From UCB3 sp964415605 (GTDB taxonomy: Bacteria; Chloroflexota; Anaerolineae; Epilineales; Epilineaceae), in assembly GCA_964415605.1 (NCBI GenBank), contig CAYQBA010000052.1, positions 1 through 26,420 of the forward strand: a stretch of 26,420 nt of DNA. The letters are read 5' to 3'. Within the stretch, counting starts at the first letter, position 1. Each line of letters opens with the position of its first letter. A program made the translations under genes and the position numbers. A model generated the notes under the pieces. That model had not been told where the DNA came from, ran no database searches, and saw only the letters and a list, made by a program, of their open reading frames with translations. Below are positions 1 through 8,400 of the stretch, in pieces.

Positions 1-260
1 GGCGGGTGGGCGGGGGGGGGGGGGCGGCGCGGCCCCCCCCCCGCCGCGGCCGCGCGCGGGTCGCCCAGCGCCCGGCCGACGCCGGCATCCGCTTCGGCGA
101 CGCGCGCCGCGATGTACGCGCCGAGCCGTTCCGGCAGCGCGGCCCACGGGTCGCCCAGCCCGCGCTCGGCGGCGCCGGCCGGCAGCGCCGCCAGCACGCA
201 GAGCTCGCCGGGAACCCAGCGCATGAGGCGGTCGGCGGGCCGCCGCGGTTCGTCGTTCAT
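1..260 (-). CDS. N-terminal part of an unrecognised protein, fourth gene of the sigma/CHAT operon
   Basis: An open frame runs from ATG at 260 to the window edge, about 86 codons, beginning MNDEPRRPADRLMRWVPGEL. I chose this ATG over the one at 269 because the AAAGGA ribosome-binding sequence (just 5' of 269 on the minus strand) is 9 nt from the 260 start but touches the 269 start. It begins 33 bases after the CHAT gene stop, on the same strand, so it is probably co-transcribed. There is no signal peptide or membrane segment in the visible part. The 'VPGEL' stretch is reminiscent of the N terminus of some subtilisin-like peptidases found beside CHAT genes, but this is a weak resemblance and I do not assign it. 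The last ~50 bases before the edge contain a 13-G and a 10-C run and may be unreliable, so the encoded Pro/Gly-rich end should not be trusted. Confidence 0.55.
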   Translation of the reverse strand, partial: MNDEPRRPADRLMRWVPGELCVLAALPAGAAERGLGDPWAALPERLGAYIAARVAEADAGVGRALGDPRAAAAGGGPRRPPPPAHP

Positions 261-293
261 GATGCTCATTCCTTTCGTCGTGAATGCGGGTGG

Positions 294-3200
294 TCAACCG
301 GACGGCCAACCGTCGGGCGGCGCGAGACGCACCGCCTGCCCGGTGCCCAGCGCCTGGAACGCTCCCCAGAAGAACACCGGTGTCCCGTCCCCGGCCAGAT
401 CGAGCTGCGCCTGACGCAGGGCGTCGCTGGCCCGGCGCCCCTCGCGCAGGCCGCGGCACATGCCCACCATGAGCCGCGCGGTGGCGGCGTCCTCCACCCG
501 CCACAGGCTCTGGATCACCGTCGCCGCACCGGCATACAGGAAGCCGCGGCTCAACCCGATGAGCTCGTCCCCGCCGGCGACGACGCTGCACCCGCTCTCG
601 CAGGCGCTCAGCGTCACGAGCGCGCCGTCGAGGCGCAGGTTGAACGCGTCGCTCGTCGTGAACCGCCCGTCGCCGAGCTGGAGGTGCGCGAACTGCGGGT
701 TGTCGAAGCGCGCCTCGCCGTGCGCCGCCACGTGCACGACGGCGCGTCGGGCGCCCTCGTGCCGGAGCATGGCGGCCGTCGCCGCATCGTCGACCACACA
801 GACGCCGGGGAGCAGGTCGGCCACGGCGCGCGCCTCCTCGACGGCATGCGGGAGCCGGCCGCCGTCGCTGCACGCCATCACCAGCGCGCCGGTGCCGCCG
901 GGCGCCGGGCGGGCCATGGCCAGGCGCCACAGCTCCGCCGAGGGGCACGCGACGAGCTCGACCGCCTCCATCCAATGCCGGCGCCCGTCCGAGAGGGCGT
1001 GGAACGGGACGGCGTGGGCCGCGCCGTGCGGAACCACGACCACCCGGTCGGCCCCGGCCAGCCGCGCCGCCACCGGTTCGACGAGATCGCGGTGCAGCGC
1101 CCGCAGGCTCTCGCGGGCGCTGGCATCCAGCGCCGCGGCCGCCCCCGCCCGCCCGGCGGAGACGAGTCGTGCCGTCATCGCCCAGAGGTCGCGCAGGGTC
1201 TTGACCGCCGCATCGACGGCGGCGGCACCCGCGCCCAGCGGTACGGGCTCGACCCCGTCGGGCGTGACGACGAACGCCGTGCCGTCGCCCGGACGGAGGT
1301 AGTAGGCCACCAGCGCTGTCCCGGCGCCGAGCTGGTGCCGGATGGCCGCGACGTCCGGGCGGCGCGCGACCGGCAGCTCGCCTCCAGCCCGCGCGAGGTC
1401 GAGCCGTCGGTGGATCGCCTCGATGCGGCGTTCGAGCTCCGCCATCCGGGCGCGCAGGTCGGGGGAACGCGCTGGATCGGCGTCGGTGGCGCCGTCGCCG
1501 CCATGCAGCTGGTTGGCGTACCACTGGTGCTCGCGCGCCAGCGCCGCCAGCTCGACCCGGGCGGCCCCGATGTCGGCCGGGTCGTCGCCGCCGGCGACGG
1601 GGCCGCCAGCGCCACGCGTCACGGCCGATGGCCCATCGACGCCGTTGGCATCCCGCGGCGTCCCGGTCCGCGACCCGTCGGCGACGTCGCCGAACGCCGC
1701 GTCGGCGACGAAGTCCACCAGCGCGCGCGACTTGGCGCGCTCGAGGTACGCCAGCGCCCGCTCGGGGTCGCCCGCGTCGAGGCAGAGGTCGATCGCCTCG
1801 TGGTATGGCCCGAGATGCCGGCCGAGGAAGTGGGTGCGCAGCCCGAACGGCAGGCGTGACTGGAGCGCCTCGATCGTCCGCACCGCCGCCTCGCAGGCGA
1901 CGAGCGCGGTGCGCGGTCGGCGCGTGGCGCGCGCCACCCGGGCGCGGAGGTGGTGGCCTTCGGCCGCCAGCTGCGGTACGCCGCAGGCATCGGCCGTCGC
2001 CAGCGCGGCGGCGGCCAGCGGGATGGCCGGTGCGGCTCGGCCGCCGTCGAGCAGCGCGTGCCCCAGCACGATGCCGGCCCGGGCGGCATGGACCCGCCGG
2101 CCGGCGGCCCCCAGGAGGCCCTGCGCGCGTTCCGCTTCACGGATGGCGGCATCGGCGTCGCCGGCCGCCAGGTGCGCACCCGCGGCATGCAGCGCGGCCA
2201 GCCCGAGGAACGGCGCGTTGCCCAGCGCCTCGAAGGCAGCGGCCGCGGCGGCCAGCCGCGCTGCGGCCGCCTGGCGATGACCGAGCGCGGCGTGCGCCAT
2301 GCCGCCGTACAGACCGGCCGACGCCGCCTCGAGCGGCATGGCGCGGGCCTCGAACCACGCCCGCGCACGATCGGCCTCGTGGAGCGCCTCGGCCGGGCAG
2401 CTCAGCTGCAGGTAGCAGCGGGCGGCGTCGAGCGCCGCCACGGCGGCCGAGGAAAGGTCGCCGACGCCCGCGGCGGCGGCCTCGACGTCGATGAGCAGCG
2501 CGAGGGCCCGTGCCAGATCGCCCATGCCCATGTACACGTCCGCGGCGTTGAGGTCCTGCACGATCACCGCCGCGGAGTGGCCGAGGCTGGCGAAGATCGC
2601 CCGCGCGGCCTGGTGCTGATCGAGCGACGCCTTCAGCGCACCCTGGGACGCGAGGTTCACCGCCTGGTTCGCCAGGATCTGCGCCGACAAGTGGCGGGCG
2701 GCGTCGCCGGGCGGCAGGCGTGCCGCGACCTCGAGCGCGCGATGGTAGTGACCCGTGGCTTCGCCGAATGCACCGATGTCGGTGAGCACGGCGCCGACGT
2801 TGAGGTCAAGGGTTGCGGCGCGGCGCCACTCGCCCGCGGCGGTCAGGACGGCGTAGCCCTCGGCGCAGGCGGCCACCGCGCCCCGGACCTCGGCGTCGGT
2901 GTGGGCGGTGTGCCGGCGCGCGGCCACCCAGCCGATCCGGGTGCGGGCCCAGCCGACGGCGTCGCCGAGCTCGCGGAAGATCGCCGCCGCCCGATCGAGG
3001 TGTGCCTCGGCGGCCGCGTGGTCGTCGACGAGGCGCAAGGCGTCGCCCTTGGCCATCAGGCCGAGGGCGAGCAGGGCCGGGCGCCCCGTGCGCTCGGATC
3101 CGGCGATGACGGCATCGGCCAGCCGCAGCGCGGCGGGCGGGCTGATGCCCCGCTGCCGCTCCGAGGCGTCCTTGAGCGCGTGGAGGCGCGCGTCGACGTC

Positions 3201-3311
3201 GGAGGTGGCCAGCGCCGCCTCGATCGCCGCCGCCAGCGACCCGGCGTCCACCGCCGCGGCGACGGCGGCGACCGCGGCCGCATCCGACCAGCCGGTCGGC
3301 TCGGGCACCAC
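294..3311 (-). CDS. TPR-CHAT caspase-like protease (1005 aa)
   Basis: The protein has an alpha-helical Ala/Leu-rich repeat region (about residues 60-540) with many A-x-x-x-L/A-x-x-A patterns typical of tetratricopeptide repeats. A low-complexity Gly/Asp linker follows (about 570-620), then a charged helical segment (about 630-670) and a C-terminal CHAT domain. The predicted catalytic dyad of the caspase/separase clan is visible: His864 in VVHVAAHGE and Cys904 in TLSACESG, followed by the family's 'GGDELIGLSRGFLYAGA' strand-helix. It is a cytoplasmic protein with no signal peptide. The start is GTG at 3311 (followed by a second GTG), one base after the stop of the zinc-finger gene, so translation is likely coupled. 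CHAT proteases are known as proximity-activated effectors (Craspase Csx29, other conflict systems); the TPRs usually sense or bind a partner. Here the partners are inferred to be the adjacent sigma and zinc-finger proteins. The family call is firm, the role is inference. Confidence 0.92.
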   Translation of the reverse strand: MVPEPTGWSDAAAVAAVAAAVDAGSLAAAIEAALATSDVDARLHALKDASERQRGISPPAALRLADAVIAGSERTGRPALLALGLMAKGDALRLVDDHAAAEAHLDRAAAIFRELGDAVGWARTRIGWVAARRHTAHTDAEVRGAVAACAEGYAVLTAAGEWRRAATLDLNVGAVLTDIGAFGEATGHYHRALEVAARLPPGDAARHLSAQILANQAVNLASQGALKASLDQHQAARAIFASLGHSAAVIVQDLNAADVYMGMGDLARALALLIDVEAAAAGVGDLSSAAVAALDAARCYLQLSCPAEALHEADRARAWFEARAMPLEAASAGLYGGMAHAALGHRQAAAARLAAAAAAFEALGNAPFLGLAALHAAGAHLAAGDADAAIREAERAQGLLGAAGRRVHAARAGIVLGHALLDGGRAAPAIPLAAAALATADACGVPQLAAEGHHLRARVARATRRPRTALVACEAAVRTIEALQSRLPFGLRTHFLGRHLGPYHEAIDLCLDAGDPERALAYLERAKSRALVDFVADAAFGDVADGSRTGTPRDANGVDGPSAVTRGAGGPVAGGDDPADIGAARVELAALAREHQWYANQLHGGDGATDADPARSPDLRARMAELERRIEAIHRRLDLARAGGELPVARRPDVAAIRHQLGAGTALVAYYLRPGDGTAFVVTPDGVEPVPLGAGAAAVDAAVKTLRDLWAMTARLVSAGRAGAAAALDASARESLRALHRDLVEPVAARLAGADRVVVVPHGAAHAVPFHALSDGRRHWMEAVELVACPSAELWRLAMARPAPGGTGALVMACSDGGRLPHAVEEARAVADLLPGVCVVDDAATAAMLRHEGARRAVVHVAAHGEARFDNPQFAHLQLGDGRFTTSDAFNLRLDGALVTLSACESGCSVVAGGDELIGLSRGFLYAGAATVIQSLWRVEDAATARLMVGMCRGLREGRRASDALRQAQLDLAGDGTPVFFWGAFQALGTGQAVRLAPPDGWPSG

Positions 3312-3312
3312 C

Positions 3313-4053
3313 TTAGACCGTGAACGGCTCGGGCGTGCGGATGGGTCCGTCCGGCCCGACGATCACGGCGTCGTAGCTGCCGGGTGCGACGGCCAGGAAG
3401 GCGAACCGTCCGTCGGCGGACACCGGCGCGCGCGCGACGGTCTGGCCGGCCTGGCGGAGCTGGGCCTCGAGGTCGCTGCGGTCCGACAGGCCCGGCACCA
3501 CCAGCCGGCCGGCGACCACGGCGCGGTCGGGCTCGAGCGCATCGGGGTCGGGGGCCGCGTGGATCGCCAGCGTGATGTCGGACTCGGCGTGGTGGTACAC
3601 CCACTGGCGGTCCGGGTCTCCGCCGCGCACGCCCGCGCCGACGGGGGAGCGACTGGTCGGCCCGCTGACGAGATCGACGATCCACGTCTTGAGCCGGGCG
3701 CCGGCGGGCGCGGGCGTCGGCTCGACCGCCGGGTCGGGCTGGCGAAGGAACCGATCCAGGGCCACCAGCTCGTCGCGGCAACGCGGGCACTCGGCGACGT
3801 GGCGGGCGACGGCGGCGTGCGCGTCCCCCGCCAGCGCGCGGTCGTGGAAGGCCGTCAGGGTCTCGGATGGCGGGCACGTGGCGCGGAACAGGCGGTCCCT
3901 GAGCCGACGGCTCTGGGCGTCCAGGCGCGCCGCGTTGGCCCGGCAATGGGCGCACCGCGCAAGATGGGCGATGGTCCCGGGGTCGGCGTCGCCGTCGAGG
4001 CTCGCCAGCAGGGCGGCGGTGCTCAACATGGGCGGAGCGATGCAGGTCGACAT
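3313..4053 (-). CDS. soluble protein with two zf-HC2 anti-sigma-type motifs and a C-terminal beta domain
   Basis: 246 aa. Two complete zinc-binding sets of the anti-sigma zf-HC2 type are visible: Cys4, His30, Cys34, Cys37 (HLARCAHC) and Cys60, His85, Cys89, Cys92 (HVAECPRC). The first Cys supports the upstream start at 4053, which has a strong AGGAGG 4 nt upstream. A Pro/Ala linker (about 105-120) leads to a C-terminal region whose end (VSADGRFAFLAVAPGSYDAVIV) looks like a prealbumin/SpaA-like or carboxypeptidase-regulatory beta fold. No hydrophobic transmembrane segment is present, unlike the usual membrane-tethered RseA-type anti-sigma factors. The gene lies between an ECF-like sigma gene and the TPR-CHAT gene, so the likely role is to hold the sigma factor, possibly until cleaved by the CHAT protease. 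Zinc sites are seen; sigma binding is family knowledge; cleavage is a hypothesis. Confidence 0.85.
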   Translation of the reverse strand: MSTCIAPPMLSTAALLASLDGDADPGTIAHLARCAHCRANAARLDAQSRRLRDRLFRATCPPSETLTAFHDRALAGDAHAAVARHVAECPRCRDELVALDRFLRQPDPAVEPTPAPAGARLKTWIVDLVSGPTSRSPVGAGVRGGDPDRQWVYHHAESDITLAIHAAPDPDALEPDRAVVAGRLVVPGLSDRSDLEAQLRQAGQTVARAPVSADGRFAFLAVAPGSYDAVIVGPDGPIRTPEPFTV

Positions 4054-4108
4054 GCGGCCTCCTGTCTATCCGGCGCGGCGGTCCGGATGCGGGATGCGAT
4101 CGGCGGGC

Positions 4109-4144
4109 GCCTGGCCGGTCGCCGATCGACGGCGGCGGCCAGGC
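4109..4144. other. intercistronic hairpin between sigma and zinc-finger genes
   Basis: An 8-bp perfect stem (gcctggcc / ggccaggc) encloses a loop that can itself pair (cgccg / cggcg). The flanking cggg/cccg can extend the stem with a small bulge. It sits in the 124-bp gap between the sigma stop (4178) and the zinc-finger start (4053). There is no T-tract on the minus strand, so full termination is uncertain. It could act as an attenuator or RNA-stability element setting the ratio of sigma to anti-sigma. In such GC-rich DNA chance hairpins are common. Confidence 0.4.
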
Positions 4145-4177
4145 CCGCGCCTCACCTCTCTCAACGCATGGCGGGGC

Positions 4178-4828
4178 TCATTCACCGGCATCCCCGAGGC
4201 ACGCGCGCAGGTCGGGATCGCGCTGGAGTCGCTCGAACAGGTTGGCGCGGACATAGCTGGCCTCGGCGGCGTCCGCAAAGTGGTCGGGCCACTCCGCGGC
4301 CATCTCACGCGGCTTGAGGTCGTAGACGAAGCAGCCGAGGCACACCAGCCGTTCCTTCTCGCCCTTGAGCCGGGGCTCGAGGCACGCCCACAGCAGCGCG
4401 CCGGCGGACACGCCGCCGGCCGGACCATCGGCCAAGCGGTGGGTCTCGTCGTCGATGTCGCTGTCGTCGCGGCGTGGCCGCCGGTCGGCGCAATCCACGA
4501 CCGCGCTGTGGACGGTGCGCTTGAGGAAGCGCATGAGCTGGCCGACGTGCTCGAAGTCGGCGAACCGCTCGGGGGCGATGGCGCGCCACAGCCGGCGGTA
4601 GACGTCCGAGACGATGTCGTCGGTGTCGTCGCCGCAGCCCGGCATTCGGGGGTGCCGCCGCGCCCAGGCGGCCACCAGCCGCGTGTACTGGCGGACCACC
4701 GCATCCCACGCCCCGTCGTCGCGCAGCGCGAGCGCCCGGCGGAACAGCTCGAAGCAGGCGGGATCCTCGCCGCCGGCGCAGCGCGCCGCGACGGTTTCGA
4801 GCTCAAGGGTTGGCGGCGCTGGGATCAT
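4178..4828 (-). CDS. ECF-like RNA polymerase sigma factor
   Basis: 216 aa from ATG at 4828 (MIPAPPTLELETVAARC). A sigma-70 region 2-like segment is visible: VVRQYTRLVAAWARRHPRM, then DDTDDIVSDVYRRLWRAI (the acidic D-D-I-V-x-D-V-x-x-R-x-W pattern), then LMRFLKRTVHSAVVD. A C-terminal region (LKPREMAAEWPDHFADAAEASYVRANLFERLQRDP) resembles the region 4 helix-turn-helix. It would direct RNA polymerase to a small set of promoters. An upstream in-frame GTG at 4936 would add 36 residues that look like translated non-coding DNA (Arg/Pro-rich), so I prefer 4828; the ribosome-binding site there is weak (GGCGAG). It is the first gene of the operon, consistent with autoregulation. The spacing between regions 2 and 4 and the divergent region 4 make it an atypical ECF member. 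Confidence 0.82.
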   Translation of the reverse strand: MIPAPPTLELETVAARCAGGEDPACFELFRRALALRDDGAWDAVVRQYTRLVAAWARRHPRMPGCGDDTDDIVSDVYRRLWRAIAPERFADFEHVGQLMRFLKRTVHSAVVDCADRRPRRDDSDIDDETHRLADGPAGGVSAGALLWACLEPRLKGEKERLVCLGCFVYDLKPREMAAEWPDHFADAAEASYVRANLFERLQRDPDLRACLGDAGE

Positions 4829-5022
4829 GAATCGCTCGCCATCGCGCGGAGGGTGGATGGTGCCTCGACGTCTCGTCGGTCTCGACGGTGCCCGTCGTTC
4901 TCGAAAGGGCTCAGCCGGGCGCTGGACATGGCACACGTCCAGGGCTCAGCGGCTGCGTCGGAATGGACGCCGGCGCGGTTCGCCAGCGACCTCGTCAGGC
5001 ACACTCGTGACCGAGCGCCGGT

Positions 5023-5031
5023 ATGATACCA
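5023..5031 (-). promoter_or_regulatory. candidate extended -10 promoter of the sigma/CHAT operon
   Basis: The minus strand reads TGGTATCAT, matching the extended -10 pattern TGnTATAAT at 8 of 9 positions including the unconstrained base. No convincing -35 lies 17 bp upstream, which is tolerated with an extended -10. It would leave a leader of about 190 nt before the sigma ATG at 4828. The site lies inside an odd palindrome GGTAT-g-ATACC (5020-5030), which could be an operator. A similar motif precedes three other genes in this window. Confidence 0.4.
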
Positions 5032-5190
5032 CGTGCCGACGGTGGAGATGACGGCGTGGCCCGGACCGCGGGCTCGGCCCGAACGGACCTTCAACCCGCT
5101 GCGTGACGGTTGTCCGTCGGGGCCGTGCCGTCCATCGACCGGATTCCCCGTCAACCGGATGGGCAAGGGTTCCTCGGCCGCCCCTGGAAC

Positions 5191-5348
5191 GCGGGCCCGC
5201 CCCCCCCCCCCCGCGCCGCGGCGGGGGGGGGGGCCGGGGCGCGGGGGGCCGGGGTGCCTGGCGGGCACGGGGTCCCGCGCCCGCCCGGGCACCGGGGCCG
5301 GCCCCCCCGCCCCGCGCGGGGCGCGGGGGGGGGGGGCGGGCCCGCGGC
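5191..5348. other. almost pure G/C tract with poly-C and poly-G runs
   Basis: Only 5 of 158 bases are A or T. Runs include 13 C (5200-5212), 11 G (5223-5233), 7 C (5302-5308) and 12 G (5325-5336), arranged so that C-runs and G-runs can fold back on each other. It lies between the end of the metallopeptidase gene and the sigma promoter. No coding sense is visible. Either it is a real extreme hairpin region or a base-calling/assembly artefact of a hard GC hairpin. A similar G13/C10 motif occurs at bases 12-42 of the window. The rest of the 4829-5403 interval shows only the promoter and terminator listed separately. Confidence 0.7.
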
Positions 5349-5358
5349 TCTCCGTGGA

Positions 5359-5393
5359 GCCGGGCCGGCACGTCGTCGACGCGCCGGCCCGGC
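5359..5393 (-). terminator. hairpin terminator candidate after the metallopeptidase gene
   Basis: Perfect 11-bp inverted repeat gccgggccggc / gccggcccggc with a 13-base loop, 10 bases beyond the TGA of the minus-strand gene ending at 5404. There is no T-tract after the stem, as is common in high-GC genomes. Position and stem strength support a terminator. Confidence 0.65.
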
Positions 5394-5403
5394 CTGTCTT
5401 GCA

Positions 5404-8400
5404 TCAGCGACCGGGCACCGCCGCCGGCCGGGGCCTGACGGCCACGCCGCCGCGATCCGCGGGGGCGGCGACTGGCCCGCCGGCCGGCCCGGCATCCACC
5501 GCGGGCGGGTCGACCAGGAACACCTCGACCAGGCCGATGCCGGTCGTGGCCTTCGCGCCGCGGACGATGGCGGTGTACGCCCCGGGGGCCAGGGTCAGCA
5601 CCACCGCCGCCTCGCGCCCGTTGGCCGGCGCCAGGCCGAGTGCCCGCAGCCGATCGGCCGCCGGCCCGTCGGCCCAATTGTCGTTGGTGGCGATGACGGA
5701 CGGACCGCTCTGGATGTCGAGCGTCGGATCCGCCAGCACCCCGGGCACGCCGTGCCGCGCCAGGTCCGGGCCGATGGCCCGCACGACGACGGTCGCCGGC
5801 TGGTCGCGCACGATGAAGCCCCCGATCAGGGCGCCGTCGCCCGCGCCCACCAGGCCGCGGGTCGACAGGTTGACCAGGCGGCCAGCCGGGACGACCGTGG
5901 GGCCCGCCGCCTTCTCGCGCGTCCCGAAGTCAACGTCCCAGATCGACTGCCCCGCGCCGACGTCGAGCGAGATGGCCGCGGTCGCCGGAGTGGTCTGGAC
6001 CCAACCGTCGAGGAGCGACTGCGTCACCGTGTAGGTGTCGGGCGCCAGCTCGACCGTGTAGAGCCCGAACCCGTCGGTCCGCACCGCCCGGCTCCGGCCG
6101 CGTGTGTCGGTGAATACCACCTCGCGCTCCGGCAGACCCGGCTCGCGCGCCTCGTCGCGGATGCCGTCGCCGTCGCGGTCGTGGAACACCACCCCCGACA
6201 CGTAGCCCAGCTCGCTGGCCGGCGGCGCCAGCTCGATCTGGTAGGCCACGCCGCCGACGGGCGCCTGGGCGCCGTTGACGGTCTGCGCGATCTCGAACGC
6301 GAATGTCTGCGGCGTGGCGCCGACCTGCTCGGGCGCCGCCTCGAACCGCACGTCCACGACGTCTTCCTCGCCCGGCCCCATCCGCAAGCCCTCGAGGCGC
6401 GCCCCGCGCGGGCTGTAGACGATCAGCTCGCCCTCGCCGATCGGCTCGACGCCGAAGCCCTTGCGTCCGCCGGCCTCCCAGGCGCGCATCAGCCGCTCGC
6501 CGAGGCGCACCGTGATTCGCCCGCCGCGCACGAACGGCAGGCCCTGGCCGACCGTCGGCAGCGTGAACACCAGCCCGACCTCGGCCGTCTCGCGCTCGAT
6601 GTTGCGGACGATCATCTGGACCGACTGCGAGAGCTGGTCGGGCGACACCAGGTTCACGATGTTCACGTTGCGCCACGCGATGTTGTTGTTGGCGCGCGTG
6701 TTCAGGTTGACGTCGGCCGTCTCGGCCGCCGTCATGGGGTCGGCGTTCGACACCCACCGCGCGAGGAGGCAGAAGTGCCCGGTCTGCGCGGCGTCGGTCT
6801 TCCACGGCGCGGTGGCGACGGTGCTCGAGTCGCCGTTGATCGTCACCGGGATGTCCGCGAACTCCGTCCAGTTGGCGGGCCAGGCGAGGCCCGAGCTGGC
6901 CTTGGCGTAGTACAGGTGCAGCCGGCCACTGGCCGCGCCCGCGCCGCCGTTGTGCAGCTTGACGAACACGTGGTTGGTCCAGGCGCTCTCGGGGTTCTGG
7001 TGCTCGTGCTGGTGGAAGAGGCCCGGATCGTCCGCCGTGCGGACCCAGATGTACGGGCTCATCCACATCGCCTGCCCGGCCGTCGCGGGGTCGGGCTCCT
7101 TGCCGGTGTCGAGCCAGGTGTCCTTCATCCACACGTCGTTGCGCCCGGGCGACGTGGCGCGGAAGGCCGCGACCGTGCAGGCCGTGTTGTTCAGCACCAG
7201 GTGGTTGTCGGCGTCGCATGCGGGGTTGTTGAGGTTGCTGGTGGTGCACGCCGTGCTGGTGCCCGCCGCCACGCCGGCCGGCACGCCGCCGATGCTGACG
7301 CCGGGATTGGAGAAGTACGGCAGGCGCGTGCAGTTCACGGCCGGCGTCTGGGCCTGGCACAGGTTGTTGTAGGCCATGATGGTCCGCCACTTGCCCGGGA
7401 CGTACACGTAGCCGTGGGCATAGGTGTACGGCGTCGTGGCGGCGTCGACGTACCAGTCGTGGCCGAGGCCCATGTTGTGGCCCATCTCGTGGCCGAAGCT
7501 GTAGTAGCCGGTGGCGCACCCGCGGTCCACGACCGAGTAGCCGAACGCGGCGAACGCCGGGGAGACCGTGTTCATCTTGTAGGCGATGCCGCAGGCGCCG
7601 GGCAGGGCCCCCACCCAGTACGACACGAGGTCGGCGCCGTACGTGTCGCGCAGCGTCTGGACGCCGGCGTCCGCCTTGATGTTGCCGAGCGCCGTCGTGG
7701 CCGACGCGCCGACCGCCACCGCCACCTCGGTGGCATGGACGAGGCCGACGCGCTGGTTGACGGCGCTGTTGGCGTACGCCTGGTTGGTCTCGGCCACGCC
7801 GAGGTAGATCTCGGCCAGCATCGCGTCGGCGCCGCCGGCCGCGGTGCGCGCCGCGGCGTCGTAGACCACCATGACATCGATGCGGTTGCAGTCCTCGGCG
7901 TCCAGGCCTTGCGGGGCTTCGGCGCGGTCGCCGCGGGCCCGGCCCTCGGCGGCGGCGGCCAGCTCGGCCGCCCCGATCACGATCGGCGGCGCCTCTTCGG
8001 GGAAGCGCGACTGGTCGATCTCCTGGACCACCGCCACTCCGGCCGTGGTGTGCCGGACCTGGTAGAGCTCGCCCGGCCCGAGGTACACGTTGCCGACGGT
8101 GGCGTCGCCGGAGGTGGCGAAGATGACCTCGCCGGTGGGGCGGTCGGCCAACGTGCCGTACCACGTGAAGCCGCCGTCGGCGTTGGGCTCGACGCGGTCG
8201 CGCCGCACCGTGACGGCGACGTCGTCGAAGAGGTTGAGGCGGATCCGCGCACCGGCGGCGGCGTCCGCCAGCAGCTCGCGCTTCAGCGCGACGGGGCGGG
8301 CCCGCACGGCGTCGGGGTCGCCGATCGGCGCGCCGTCGGCCGGCGCGGCGGGCTCGAACAGCGTGGGGACGTCGGCGTCGGGGCTGGCGAACGACACGCC

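Noticed and set aside
4066..4806. Overlapping minus-strand frame inside the sigma gene
   Set aside because: Ser/Arg/Pro-rich translation without motifs, whereas the chosen frame shows sigma region 2 and region 4 patterns.
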